The notes beneath the pieces are model-generated. The model did not search any database, was not told the origin of the DNA, and saw only the letters and a list, made by a program, of their open reading frames with translations. From positions 1 through 46,488 of the forward strand of contig CAMBFD010000010.1 of assembly GCA_945865625.1 (NCBI GenBank): a stretch of DNA of 46,488 bases. The letters run 5' to 3'. How positions within the stretch are numbered: position 1 is the stretch's first letter; each line of letters opens with the position of its first letter. The position numbers were made by a program, and so were the translations under genes. Positions 38,640 through 46,488 of the stretch are shown here, in pieces. Source of the stretch: Chitinophaga pinensis (lineage in GTDB: Bacteria; Bacteroidota; Bacteroidia; NS11-12g; UBA955).

Positions 38640-41015
38640 TTAGAATGGATATCCAATGCCAATGGCTATGGCAGTTTGGTTCACCAAAAAGTTACCAAAA
38701 GTTCCATTGCTAATGTTTTCAGATACAACCCAACGCTGATTCACCCCCTTACTTGGATCCCTCAAAGGAATTCCCCAATCGATTCTGAAAAGGAAAATAC
38801 TTAAATCGAAACGCAACCCAATTCCAGTGTTTAATGCAATTTCACTCACAAATGTTTCCTTGTTTAAAATTCCATTATCTGGGTTTATCACCGATAATTT
38901 ATTCAAATTCCAGATATTTCCAGCGTCTAAAAAGATGGCACTTTCAATGAATTTTTTGATGATTGTAAATCGGTATTCTATATTTGTTTCTAGCAAAATT
39001 TCTCCCGATTTGTCGAGCAATGACTGTGAACTTGTAGGAGTATTTCCTGGGCCTAAACGACGAGGTTGCCAAGCCCTCAAACTGTTACTTCCCCCAATAA
39101 AATATCGCTTATCGTAAGGAACAATACTGCTATTCCCAAATGGAATGGCTAGTCCTGCATTCACCCTAAATGCCACACTGTTAAGTACATCAATATTTTG
39201 TTTAAAACGAAACTCCGCTTCAATTTTTGCATACTGGAAGTAATTCACGCCAAACAATTTGTAACTGCTATCGGAAACAAAGTTTTTTTCTGTAAGTTGT
39301 CTGTACCAACGATGAACATTTCCGCTGGTTTCAAATCCCATTCTGGCAAAAATACTCGATTCCCCGGGTTTATTTTGATTGTTTGAATATACAAATCCAA
39401 GTTTTGATGCTGTAATAATTTGATCCGTAAATACACGTCGAACAAAATCTTGATCTAATAACGGCAATTGGGGAAAAAACACCGGGTCAATAATATTTCG
39501 GTTAAAACTAATTTCAACCGGGGTATAATACCAACTGAAATTTGGTTTGATAAATTGAAGGGATACCGATGCCGGCAAAGAACTTCGAGTGAAATTTGGA
39601 TTGCTTTCGAATTGATAACTCAGTGAAAATACGGTGTTCTTTTTCTCATATTTTCTTTCGGCATCCAGTTTATCAAAAAATTTAAAGTTGGGAACTGTTA
39701 ATGTTGCCACCAATCCTTGTTGCAACCCCGTGAAGAAATTGCCAAAATTACCGCGTTTATAAATGGCCTCAAATGATGTAATGCTACTTAATTTAAATAA
39801 CTCGCCATTGCCATTGGTGTTTTTATTGATGAACGATAAAATTCCAGCCAATCCAAAACTCCTTTGGCTACTTGTTTGTAGGTTTAATCCCGAACTTCCT
39901 TGCGGTGAATATAGCAACTGTGGTTCGATGGTATAGCCCATTCTTGGCGATGTTTTTAAATTAATTGTGAGTAATATAAGAGAATTTTTATAATCTAAAT
40001 CTTGTTTAAAATCAACAAATACAAACAGCCCTAAATCAATCAAAGCCCTATAAGTTTTGGTGAGTTGTGTTTGATTGAATACATCACCAGAGTCTATTAA
40101 AATAAGCTTATTTAAAATATCTGGATCAAGTGGATAATGGTTCATATTCATGCGTATACCCTTTTGGAATACTATACTTGGATATTTGTTTCCTAAAAAT
40201 TCTTCACTTGTGTTGATGTTAATTTTAATGCCACCAAAATGATATTTTTTGTGTTTCTCATTGCCTGGTAAATTATCGAGTATCACAAAAATTGCAGCTT
40301 CTTTTTTGTCGTTTAATGTATCAATTTCATAGCGAATAAAATCTTTTGAAATGGTATAAAAACCGACATCCCTGAACTTTGAAGAGAGTTGATCTTTGGC
40401 TTCATTTAAATAGTTAAGGTTGCAAGGCCACCAAAGTCGAAATTTATCTGAAGACCTTACAAATGAGTCTAAATAAAGCTTGTGTGCGCTATCAACAGGT
40501 TGCTTATAGAGAGAATTTATTCGGTAAGGTTTTCCCGGAATTGCTGTGTATGTGACCTTTGCTTTTCGATTGCTAAACTTAACCGAATGTTTAACATCGG
40601 CATCAAAATAACCATTGTTAATTAAATAGTTTTTTATATTTTCTGCCGATATTTTCGCCAATTGTTCGTCAAATAATACCGGTGGTTCGCCCATTTCATT
40701 CCTCAATTTTCTTCTCCATGCAACAGAATCAGACAACTCAGGGTTTTTTTCATCTGTTCCCAATGCATATAGCCATAAAAATATCGGAAGCTTATTGAAC
40801 AATACCCTTTTGTTGTTTCTATGCAATATTTGCGCCGTTAAATCGCCAAGGTTTTTTGAATTTCCTTGTACCACTAAAATGTTTTTCTTTAGCAAATGCT
40901 TGTTTTGGGGGATCGTCTTTTTTACACCGCAAGCAAAAAATCCCACCGAAAGAAGCATACAAAGTATCAGTTTGCCACTAAAAGATAGATATTTGCGGGT
41001 ATAATTATATGACAT
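38640..41015 (-). CDS. BamA/TamA-family outer membrane protein with lipobox (TamL-like)
   Basis: LCMLLSVGFFACGVKK lipobox; POTRA-like region; C-terminal barrel RYFIGGSNSLRAWQPRRLGPG ... AIGIGYPF. Confidence 0.85.
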   Translation of the reverse strand: MSYNYTRKYLSFSGKLILCMLLSVGFFACGVKKTIPQNKHLLKKNILVVQGNSKNLGDLTAQILHRNNKRVLFNKLPIFLWLYALGTDEKNPELSDSVAWRRKLRNEMGEPPVLFDEQLAKISAENIKNYLINNGYFDADVKHSVKFSNRKAKVTYTAIPGKPYRINSLYKQPVDSAHKLYLDSFVRSSDKFRLWWPCNLNYLNEAKDQLSSKFRDVGFYTISKDFIRYEIDTLNDKKEAAIFVILDNLPGNEKHKKYHFGGIKININTSEEFLGNKYPSIVFQKGIRMNMNHYPLDPDILNKLILIDSGDVFNQTQLTKTYRALIDLGLFVFVDFKQDLDYKNSLILLTINLKTSPRMGYTIEPQLLYSPQGSSGLNLQTSSQRSFGLAGILSFINKNTNGNGELFKLSSITSFEAIYKRGNFGNFFTGLQQGLVATLTVPNFKFFDKLDAERKYEKKNTVFSLSYQFESNPNFTRSSLPASVSLQFIKPNFSWYYTPVEISFNRNIIDPVFFPQLPLLDQDFVRRVFTDQIITASKLGFVYSNNQNKPGESSIFARMGFETSGNVHRWYRQLTEKNFVSDSSYKLFGVNYFQYAKIEAEFRFKQNIDVLNSVAFRVNAGLAIPFGNSSIVPYDKRYFIGGSNSLRAWQPRRLGPGNTPTSSQSLLDKSGEILLETNIEYRFTIIKKFIESAIFLDAGNIWNLNKLSVINPDNGILNKETFVSEIALNTGIGLRFDLSIFLFRIDWGIPLRDPSKGVNQRWVVSENISNGTFGNFLVNQTAIAIGIGYPF

Positions 41016-41728
41016 CTCAAGCTGAACTCAAACAATTTGCTTCATTGCGCATGCCAAAGTTTAGGCAAAAATATGGCCAATTCACCGTAGAAGGTCGAAA
41101 AGCAGTCCATGAAGTATTCCACAGTCGGCTCAAGGTAGTCAAAATATTGGCCACAAAGTGGTACATCGATCGCTATAATCCCGAATATGACTGCGATATT
41201 ATTTCCGATCCCGATAATTTAAAATTATCGCAATACGATACCCCTCCCGGTATCATTGCGGTGGTGGAAATTCCTAAAGAGCCTCAATGGAATCACAATC
41301 AAACACTTACGCTTGCACTTGATGGAATTTCCGATCCAGGAAACATGGGTACAATCATTCGAATTGCCGATTGGTACGGTATCAATCAAATTCTGATGTC
41401 TACAGATTGTGTAGATGTTTACAACAATAAATGTTTGGCTGCAACAATGGGCTCTTTTACCAGGGTTGATTGCATTTATACCGATTTGCTAGAAACATTA
41501 AAAGGCAAAAAAGTTTTTGGTGCATTTTTAGCAGGGACGTCTATCTACAAACTTAAATTAGAGGAACCAACCGTACTATTGATTGGTAGCGAATCACATG
41601 GCATTCGTGAACATTTGAACGAAGTGGTGACCACATTTATAACTATCCCAAAAATTGGCGAAGCTGAATCACTTAACGCCGGGGTTGCCACCGCAATTAT
41701 GCTAGATCGTTTGTGCGTACCTAGTTAA
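41009..41728 (+). CDS. SpoU/TrmH-family RNA methyltransferase
   Basis: KFRQKYGQFTVEGRKAVHEV, LDGISDPGNMGTIIRIADWYG, LLIGSESHGI, IPKIGEAESLNAGVATAIML. Confidence 0.95.
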   Translation: MTSQAELKQFASLRMPKFRQKYGQFTVEGRKAVHEVFHSRLKVVKILATKWYIDRYNPEYDCDIISDPDNLKLSQYDTPPGIIAVVEIPKEPQWNHNQTLTLALDGISDPGNMGTIIRIADWYGINQILMSTDCVDVYNNKCLAATMGSFTRVDCIYTDLLETLKGKKVFGAFLAGTSIYKLKLEEPTVLLIGSESHGIREHLNEVVTTFITIPKIGEAESLNAGVATAIMLDRLCVPS

Positions 41729-41733
41729 GTGAA

Positions 41734-41756
41734 CGACGATTTGTTGATTTTCGTCG
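41734..41756 (+). terminator. Possible weak terminator hairpin after the RNA methyltransferase gene
   Basis: CGACGA-N11-TCGTCG, followed by CTTTG rather than a long T run. Confidence 0.35.
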
Positions 41757-41809
41757 CTTTGTACACTACATTTCTTAAATTTCTATATTTTTGTAATTAG
41801 CCCAACTGA

Positions 41810-44800
41810 ATGCAAGCAGAATCCAGCCATATCAAACAAAAACTTACCGAATTTATTCGCAAATTTTATTTGCAAAAGGTCGTTTTTGGTTTATTGGCAA
41901 CCTCGCTTCAATTAATAGTTATCTTTTTTGTAATCAATTATACCGAATATTATTTTTGGCTCGATAAAACTCCCAGAACGTTTATTTTTATTGGTTGGTG
42001 GATTGCTTTTGCTACGCTTTTATTCACGCAAACTGTTAATCCTCTCATCAAATATTTTGGTTGGGGCAAAAGAATGAGCCAAGAACAAGCGGCTCAAATT
42101 ATTGGAACTCACTTTTCAGAAATTCAAGATAAATTATTGAATTTGTTGCAATTGGAGTCTATGAACGACAAACATACCAACGAGTTGGTTTTGAAAAGCA
42201 TTGAACAGAAAACGGCCAATTTGACGAAATTCTCATTTTCCATGGCTTTAGATTGGCAGCGATTTAAAAAACAAACTTTGCGATTTTCAGCCTTGTTGTT
42301 TATTCTAATCGCTTGGGGTCTTTATGAAGCCCCAAAAATGAAAGCAGCCTCTTACCGATGGTGGAATTTTAGTGAAAAGTTTGTCAAAAAAGCACCTTTT
42401 AATTTCCGCTTGCTCAATCAAAATTTAAATATCGCAGAAAACGAAACTGTTGAACTGAAACTCAAAATTACAGGAAATCAACTGCCTACATCAGCCTTCT
42501 TGCTTTTTGAAGGACAAAAAATCCAGATGAAAAATGAAGGCAATCAAGTATATTCTTATGTTTTAAATCAAGTTAAAACTTCATCTCCTTTCGCCTTTTT
42601 AAGCGCTGGATTCGAAAGCGAAGATTTTCAATTGCAAGTGAATAAACTTCCAAAATGGAAAAATGTGTCACTCACAGTTACATACCCTGAGTATACTCAA
42701 ATTCCGCAAGAGAATGTAAGTCCTTACGACATCATTAAAGTCCCTGAAGGTAGCCGACTTAGCTGGATCATTCACGTTGACGATGCCACCGAGTTGCGTT
42801 TTTTGCAAAACAATTCTTGGAAATCTTTTGCCGCAAATTCAAAAGAAATTAAGCTTACAACTGTTGCAAATCGATACGACAAAATCAAGGCATTTCTGAA
42901 AGGGAATGTGCTTACATTGAAAGACACCTTTCAAACAATTGTAGAACCAATTCCTGATGCTTACCCAGATCTAAATGTTGAAACACAGCAAGACAGCAGC
43001 TACGAAAATCTGTGGTATTTCAGTGGCTCCGCTACAGATGATTATGGCATAGTTGGTGCACAATTTATGTATCGTATTTTAAATGGTGAACAAGATTTAA
43101 AAGCGGCATGGAGAAGTATTTCACTCAAAATCAATCATTCCAAAAACATTGAAATTGTTCACATGGTGAATACCGAATTGCTGGGTATGAAACCTCAGCA
43201 AATTCTAGAATATTATTTTGTTGCGTATGACAATGATGGATTGCATGGTTCAAAAGCGGGTAAAACTGCTGTTCAACGGATTGTTAAAAAATCTGTAGAT
43301 GCATACCGACAAGAAACTGTTAAAAACAAACAAAATCTTCAAGATAAAATGATGCAAAGTCAGCAATCTTCGAAGAAAATTTTAGATGAATCTAAAAAAT
43401 TACAAGAAGAGTTTCAGAAAAGTTCAAAATTAAATTTCGACAATCAATCGAAAATTCAAAACTGGATTGAAAAGCAAGAGCAACAGATTAAGGAGATGAA
43501 AAAGATTTACGAACAGCAAAAGAAAATTGATCGTGAACAAAAAGAGTTAAAACTCAATGATCCGGAATTGGAACAACGCCGCGACAAAATTGAAAAAGAA
43601 CTCAAACAACTTCAAAATCCTGATTTACAGAAACTTCTCGATCAGCTGAAAGAGTTGTTAGACAAAAACGCACCCAAAGAGCAGCTTGAGAATAAAATGA
43701 AGTCTATTGATAAACTCCAACGTGAAAACGAAAAAGAAATGGAGAAGTTGATGGAACAATTGAAAGAGCTTCAATTAGAAGAAGCTGTTAAGGATCAAGC
43801 AAAACAAATGGGTGAATGGGCTAAAAAGGAAGAGGAATTGGCCAAGAAAACTGAAAAAAGTGGAGATGGTCAAAAGGAAGAACTATTAAAAGAATTAGAA
43901 GCTCAAAATCAAAAGTTAGCTGAAATTGAAAAACAAACTGAGCAAATAGAAAAGCAGAATAAAGCATTGGAAAATCCAATGAAATTGGATTTGGGTCAAA
44001 AAGAACAGCAGGAGGCTAAATCGGAGTCAGAAAATGCCGAAAAGGATTTGCAAAAAGGCAAGGAGAAAGAGGCTGCTAAAAAAGAAAAATCTGCGGCTCA
44101 AAAAATGAAAGAAGCCAAAGAAAAAATGGAAGAAAGCCTCGAAAAGGAGGAAGAAAAACGTTTGGCTGAAGACCATGATATGCTGAGGGCACTACTTGAA
44201 AATTTGATTGATATTTCTCACCGTCAAGAGAAAGTTTTTACTGAATTGAAAACCCTCAAAGAAGACAATCCAAGGCTTTTAACTTTGAATAAGGCTCAAA
44301 TATCCCTCAAAGAACTTTCAAGTTCAATTGAAGATAGCCTCATGGCACTTGCAAAACGACAACCCATGATTTCTAGTTTGGTGACCAAAGAAATTGGTCG
44401 CGTTAACGACAATATAGCCATTGCATTAGACAATTTAAAGGTTAGAAATATTCAACGATCTGCCATGCATGAACAATATGTGATGACGGGGTATAACAAT
44501 CTCTCTGTAATGTTGATGGAGAGTTTAAAGGAAATGAACCAGAAAATGTCGTCTCAGAAAAAATCAAAATCTAACAGCAATAAAAGTTGTAACAACCCAA
44601 ATAGTTCAGGTCAATCGGGGAAAGGGAAGCCAAAAAAAGGTGGAAAATTGTCGGAAGGACAAAAGGAGTTGGGAGAAATGTTGCAAAAAATGCAATCTGA
44701 AGGAAAAGGAAAAGGACAGGGGGGTAAGAAAGAAGGACAAGGGAATCCTCAATCTGGTGATGGCAAGGATGGAAAAGACGGTAAAAGTGGAAATAAAAGT

Positions 44801-45259
44801 GGGGAAGGTAAAGAAGGCGGAAGTAGAGAATTAAGTAAGGAATTGGCTCAGATGGCGTTAATGCAAGAGGCATTGCGACGTCAAATTGCCGAATTGAAGA
44901 AAGGTGCCTTAAAAGAAGGGAATGTTGCCGATGCTCAAAAACTTGCCGAAGCTGAAAAAATGATGGAGCAACAAGAAAAAGATCTTGTAAATGGAAAATT
45001 AGATCCAAAAACATTGCAACGACATAAAGATATTCTTACACGTTTATTAGAGCATGAAAAGGCTCAAATGAAGCAAGGCGATGAAGAACAACGAAAATCA
45101 AATCGCGGTGAACAAATGCCTTCAAGTATTCCAATGGAAATTATTGAGCGCAACAAACAAAAAATGCAGGAAAAGGAACTTCTTAGAAGGTCTCCAGCGA
45201 ATATGAATCCTTATTACAAGGAAAAGGTAGATGAATATTTAAGAGGGTTGGGGAATTAA
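41810..45259 (+). CDS. DUF4175-family large membrane protein with long coiled-coil and Gly/Lys-rich linker
   Basis: N-terminal TMs; DDYGIVGAQFMYRI segment; extended K/E/Q coiled coil; C-terminal NPYYKEKVDEYLRGLGN. Confidence 0.75.
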   Translation: MQAESSHIKQKLTEFIRKFYLQKVVFGLLATSLQLIVIFFVINYTEYYFWLDKTPRTFIFIGWWIAFATLLFTQTVNPLIKYFGWGKRMSQEQAAQIIGTHFSEIQDKLLNLLQLESMNDKHTNELVLKSIEQKTANLTKFSFSMALDWQRFKKQTLRFSALLFILIAWGLYEAPKMKAASYRWWNFSEKFVKKAPFNFRLLNQNLNIAENETVELKLKITGNQLPTSAFLLFEGQKIQMKNEGNQVYSYVLNQVKTSSPFAFLSAGFESEDFQLQVNKLPKWKNVSLTVTYPEYTQIPQENVSPYDIIKVPEGSRLSWIIHVDDATELRFLQNNSWKSFAANSKEIKLTTVANRYDKIKAFLKGNVLTLKDTFQTIVEPIPDAYPDLNVETQQDSSYENLWYFSGSATDDYGIVGAQFMYRILNGEQDLKAAWRSISLKINHSKNIEIVHMVNTELLGMKPQQILEYYFVAYDNDGLHGSKAGKTAVQRIVKKSVDAYRQETVKNKQNLQDKMMQSQQSSKKILDESKKLQEEFQKSSKLNFDNQSKIQNWIEKQEQQIKEMKKIYEQQKKIDREQKELKLNDPELEQRRDKIEKELKQLQNPDLQKLLDQLKELLDKNAPKEQLENKMKSIDKLQRENEKEMEKLMEQLKELQLEEAVKDQAKQMGEWAKKEEELAKKTEKSGDGQKEELLKELEAQNQKLAEIEKQTEQIEKQNKALENPMKLDLGQKEQQEAKSESENAEKDLQKGKEKEAAKKEKSAAQKMKEAKEKMEESLEKEEEKRLAEDHDMLRALLENLIDISHRQEKVFTELKTLKEDNPRLLTLNKAQISLKELSSSIEDSLMALAKRQPMISSLVTKEIGRVNDNIAIALDNLKVRNIQRSAMHEQYVMTGYNNLSVMLMESLKEMNQKMSSQKKSKSNSNKSCNNPNSSGQSGKGKPKKGGKLSEGQKELGEMLQKMQSEGKGKGQGGKKEGQGNPQSGDGKDGKDGKSGNKSGEGKEGGSRELSKELAQMALMQEALRRQIAELKKGALKEGNVADAQKLAEAEKMMEQQEKDLVNGKLDPKTLQRHKDILTRLLEHEKAQMKQGDEEQRKSNRGEQMPSSIPMEIIERNKQKMQEKELLRRSPANMNPYYKEKVDEYLRGLGN

Positions 45260-46488
45260 CTCACGCCGCTTCCACTATCTACATCACCTGAAGGTTGCAT
45301 GAAATATAATTTGCCATCGCTATTTTCAGCCATTAAAATCATTCCTTGACTTTCAATTCCACGCATTTTTCGTGGAGCTAAGTTTGATAAGTAGAGAACA
45401 GTTTTACCAAGGACTTCCTCTGGGGTAAAATGCAACGCAATGCCAGAAACCACAGTTTTAATTTCGGTTCCAACTTCTAATGTTAATTTTAGCAGTTTGT
45501 CGGCCTTTTCAACTTTTTCGCAGGTTAGCACCTTTGCAACGCGCAAATCTAGTTTCGCAAAATCTTCATATTGGATTTCTCCTTTGGTTTCAACCACCTT
45601 CGCTTCAGTTACTTGCGGTGTTGTAGCCGCTTGATTATCAACAAGTGATTGTTGTAATTTGCTCATTTGAGCTTCAATTACATCATCCTCTATTTTTTGG
45701 AACAGCAATGAGACTTCTGAAATTTGGTGGTTTTCAGGAAGTTGTAACCATTTTTCGCCTTTCCAGAATTCTGTTTTATCTGATTCTGAAATATGAATAT
45801 TTAATTGCCCTAACAAATTTGCAGAAGTTCTTGGCAAGAATACTTCAGATAATTCTGCCAAATTCAACAAGATTTCACAAGCAAATTGGAGAACACCTGC
45901 GGCAGCAGCTTCATCGGTTTTGATGAGTTTCCAAGGTTCATTTTCTGCCAAAAATTTATTGCCAAAGCGAGCCAATTCCATCAATCCAAATTGAGCATCT
46001 CTAAATTTGTATTCTGAAAGAAGCTTAGAAATTGGAGCAATGTATTGATTGCAAAGTTCTTGGCTGTTAAATTGGTGCGTTTTTGTTGGCACTTTCCCTT
46101 CGTAATATTTATTGATAAGCACCAAAACACGGTTGGCGAAATTTCCATATATGCCAACTAGTTCACTGTTTACACGGGTTTGATAATCTTTCCAAGTAAA
46201 CTCACTATCTTTTGTTTCTGGGGCAATTGAAGTCAATACATAGCGCAATTCATCTTGACGGTTAGGTAAGTCAACCAAATATTCATTGAGCCAAACGGCC
46301 CAATTGCGTGAAGTTGAAATTTTTTGTCCCTCCAAATTCAAAAACTCATTTGCTGGCACATCGGTTGGAACCACATAATTATCGCCTCTTAAATGCAACA
46401 TGGCAGGGAAAATAATGCAATGGAAAACAATGTTGTCTTTTCCAATAAAATGCACCAATTTAGTGTCGCCGGTCCACCATTGTTCCCA
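45256..46488 (-). CDS. metG: Methionine--tRNA ligase, C-terminal part with tRNA-binding (EMAP/Arc1p-like) domain; 5' part beyond window
   Basis: Open frame to the window edge: WEQWWTGDTKLVHFIGKDNIVFHCIIFPAML, LEGQKISTSRNWAVW; C-terminal YEDFAKLDLRVAKVLTCEKVEKADKLLKL...RKMRGIESQGMIL. Confidence 0.96.
   Translation of the reverse strand, partial: WEQWWTGDTKLVHFIGKDNIVFHCIIFPAMLHLRGDNYVVPTDVPANEFLNLEGQKISTSRNWAVWLNEYLVDLPNRQDELRYVLTSIAPETKDSEFTWKDYQTRVNSELVGIYGNFANRVLVLINKYYEGKVPTKTHQFNSQELCNQYIAPISKLLSEYKFRDAQFGLMELARFGNKFLAENEPWKLIKTDEAAAAGVLQFACEILLNLAELSEVFLPRTSANLLGQLNIHISESDKTEFWKGEKWLQLPENHQISEVSLLFQKIEDDVIEAQMSKLQQSLVDNQAATTPQVTEAKVVETKGEIQYEDFAKLDLRVAKVLTCEKVEKADKLLKLTLEVGTEIKTVVSGIALHFTPEEVLGKTVLYLSNLAPRKMRGIESQGMILMAENSDGKLYFMQPSGDVDSGSGVS

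Noticed and set aside
2916-44310. TTGAGGGA as a KOPS/Chi-like polarised signal
   Set aside because: The orientation is balanced (7:7) in one 46-kb segment, which does not fit a strand-polarised motif unless an origin or terminus lies inside the window.
44571-45014. 147-aa minus-strand ORF inside DUF4175
   Set aside because: Antisense shadow of a low-complexity Lys/Gly-rich region; translation is Leu/Phe/His-rich with no domain.
1-46488. CRISPR arrays, tRNA/rRNA genes, transposases, phage or defence genes
   Set aside because: None recognised; gene content and order are core housekeeping.

Overview
This 46.5 kb window looks like ordinary core chromosome of a Bacteroidota bacterium. Supporting signs are TAnnTTTG-type promoters, a protein with a T9SS C-terminal tail, a TamL-like lipoprotein barrel, DUF4175, and KISTSR-type MetRS. 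The centrepiece is a complete minus-strand division/cell-wall (dcw) operon: mraZ-rsmH-ftsL-like-ftsI-murE-mraY-murD-ftsW-murG-murC-ftsQ-ftsA-ftsZ (23994 to 8767). Its leader carries a clear MraZ-box array. Flanking genes include a SprT-like protein (partial), two glycosyltransferases and a GT39-like membrane protein, a Ycf48-like protein, a Usp-like protein, an HdrB/CCG Fe-S protein with a small conserved partner, an MFS transporter, lipA, a T9SS-tailed beta-propeller protein, dapF with an ECF sigma/anti-sigma pair, a Do-type HtrA, dnaB, clpC, an NlpC/P60 and an M48 hydrolase, tamL, a SpoU-type rRNA methyltransferase, DUF4175, and metG (partial). I found no CRISPR arrays, tRNAs, rRNAs, transposases, phage or defence genes. 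The most unusual signal is a strongly over-represented octamer, TTGAGGGA/TCCCTCAA. I counted 14 exact copies by eye against roughly 1 expected, balanced 7:7 between strands and lying in different reading frames, so it looks like a DNA-level signal. Other leads are a set of promoters 7-16 nt from start codons (short-leader or leaderless mRNAs), a TTG start for murD, a His-rich loop in DnaB, and a divergent gene pair whose 5' ends overlap. I did not find a clear new multi-gene system.
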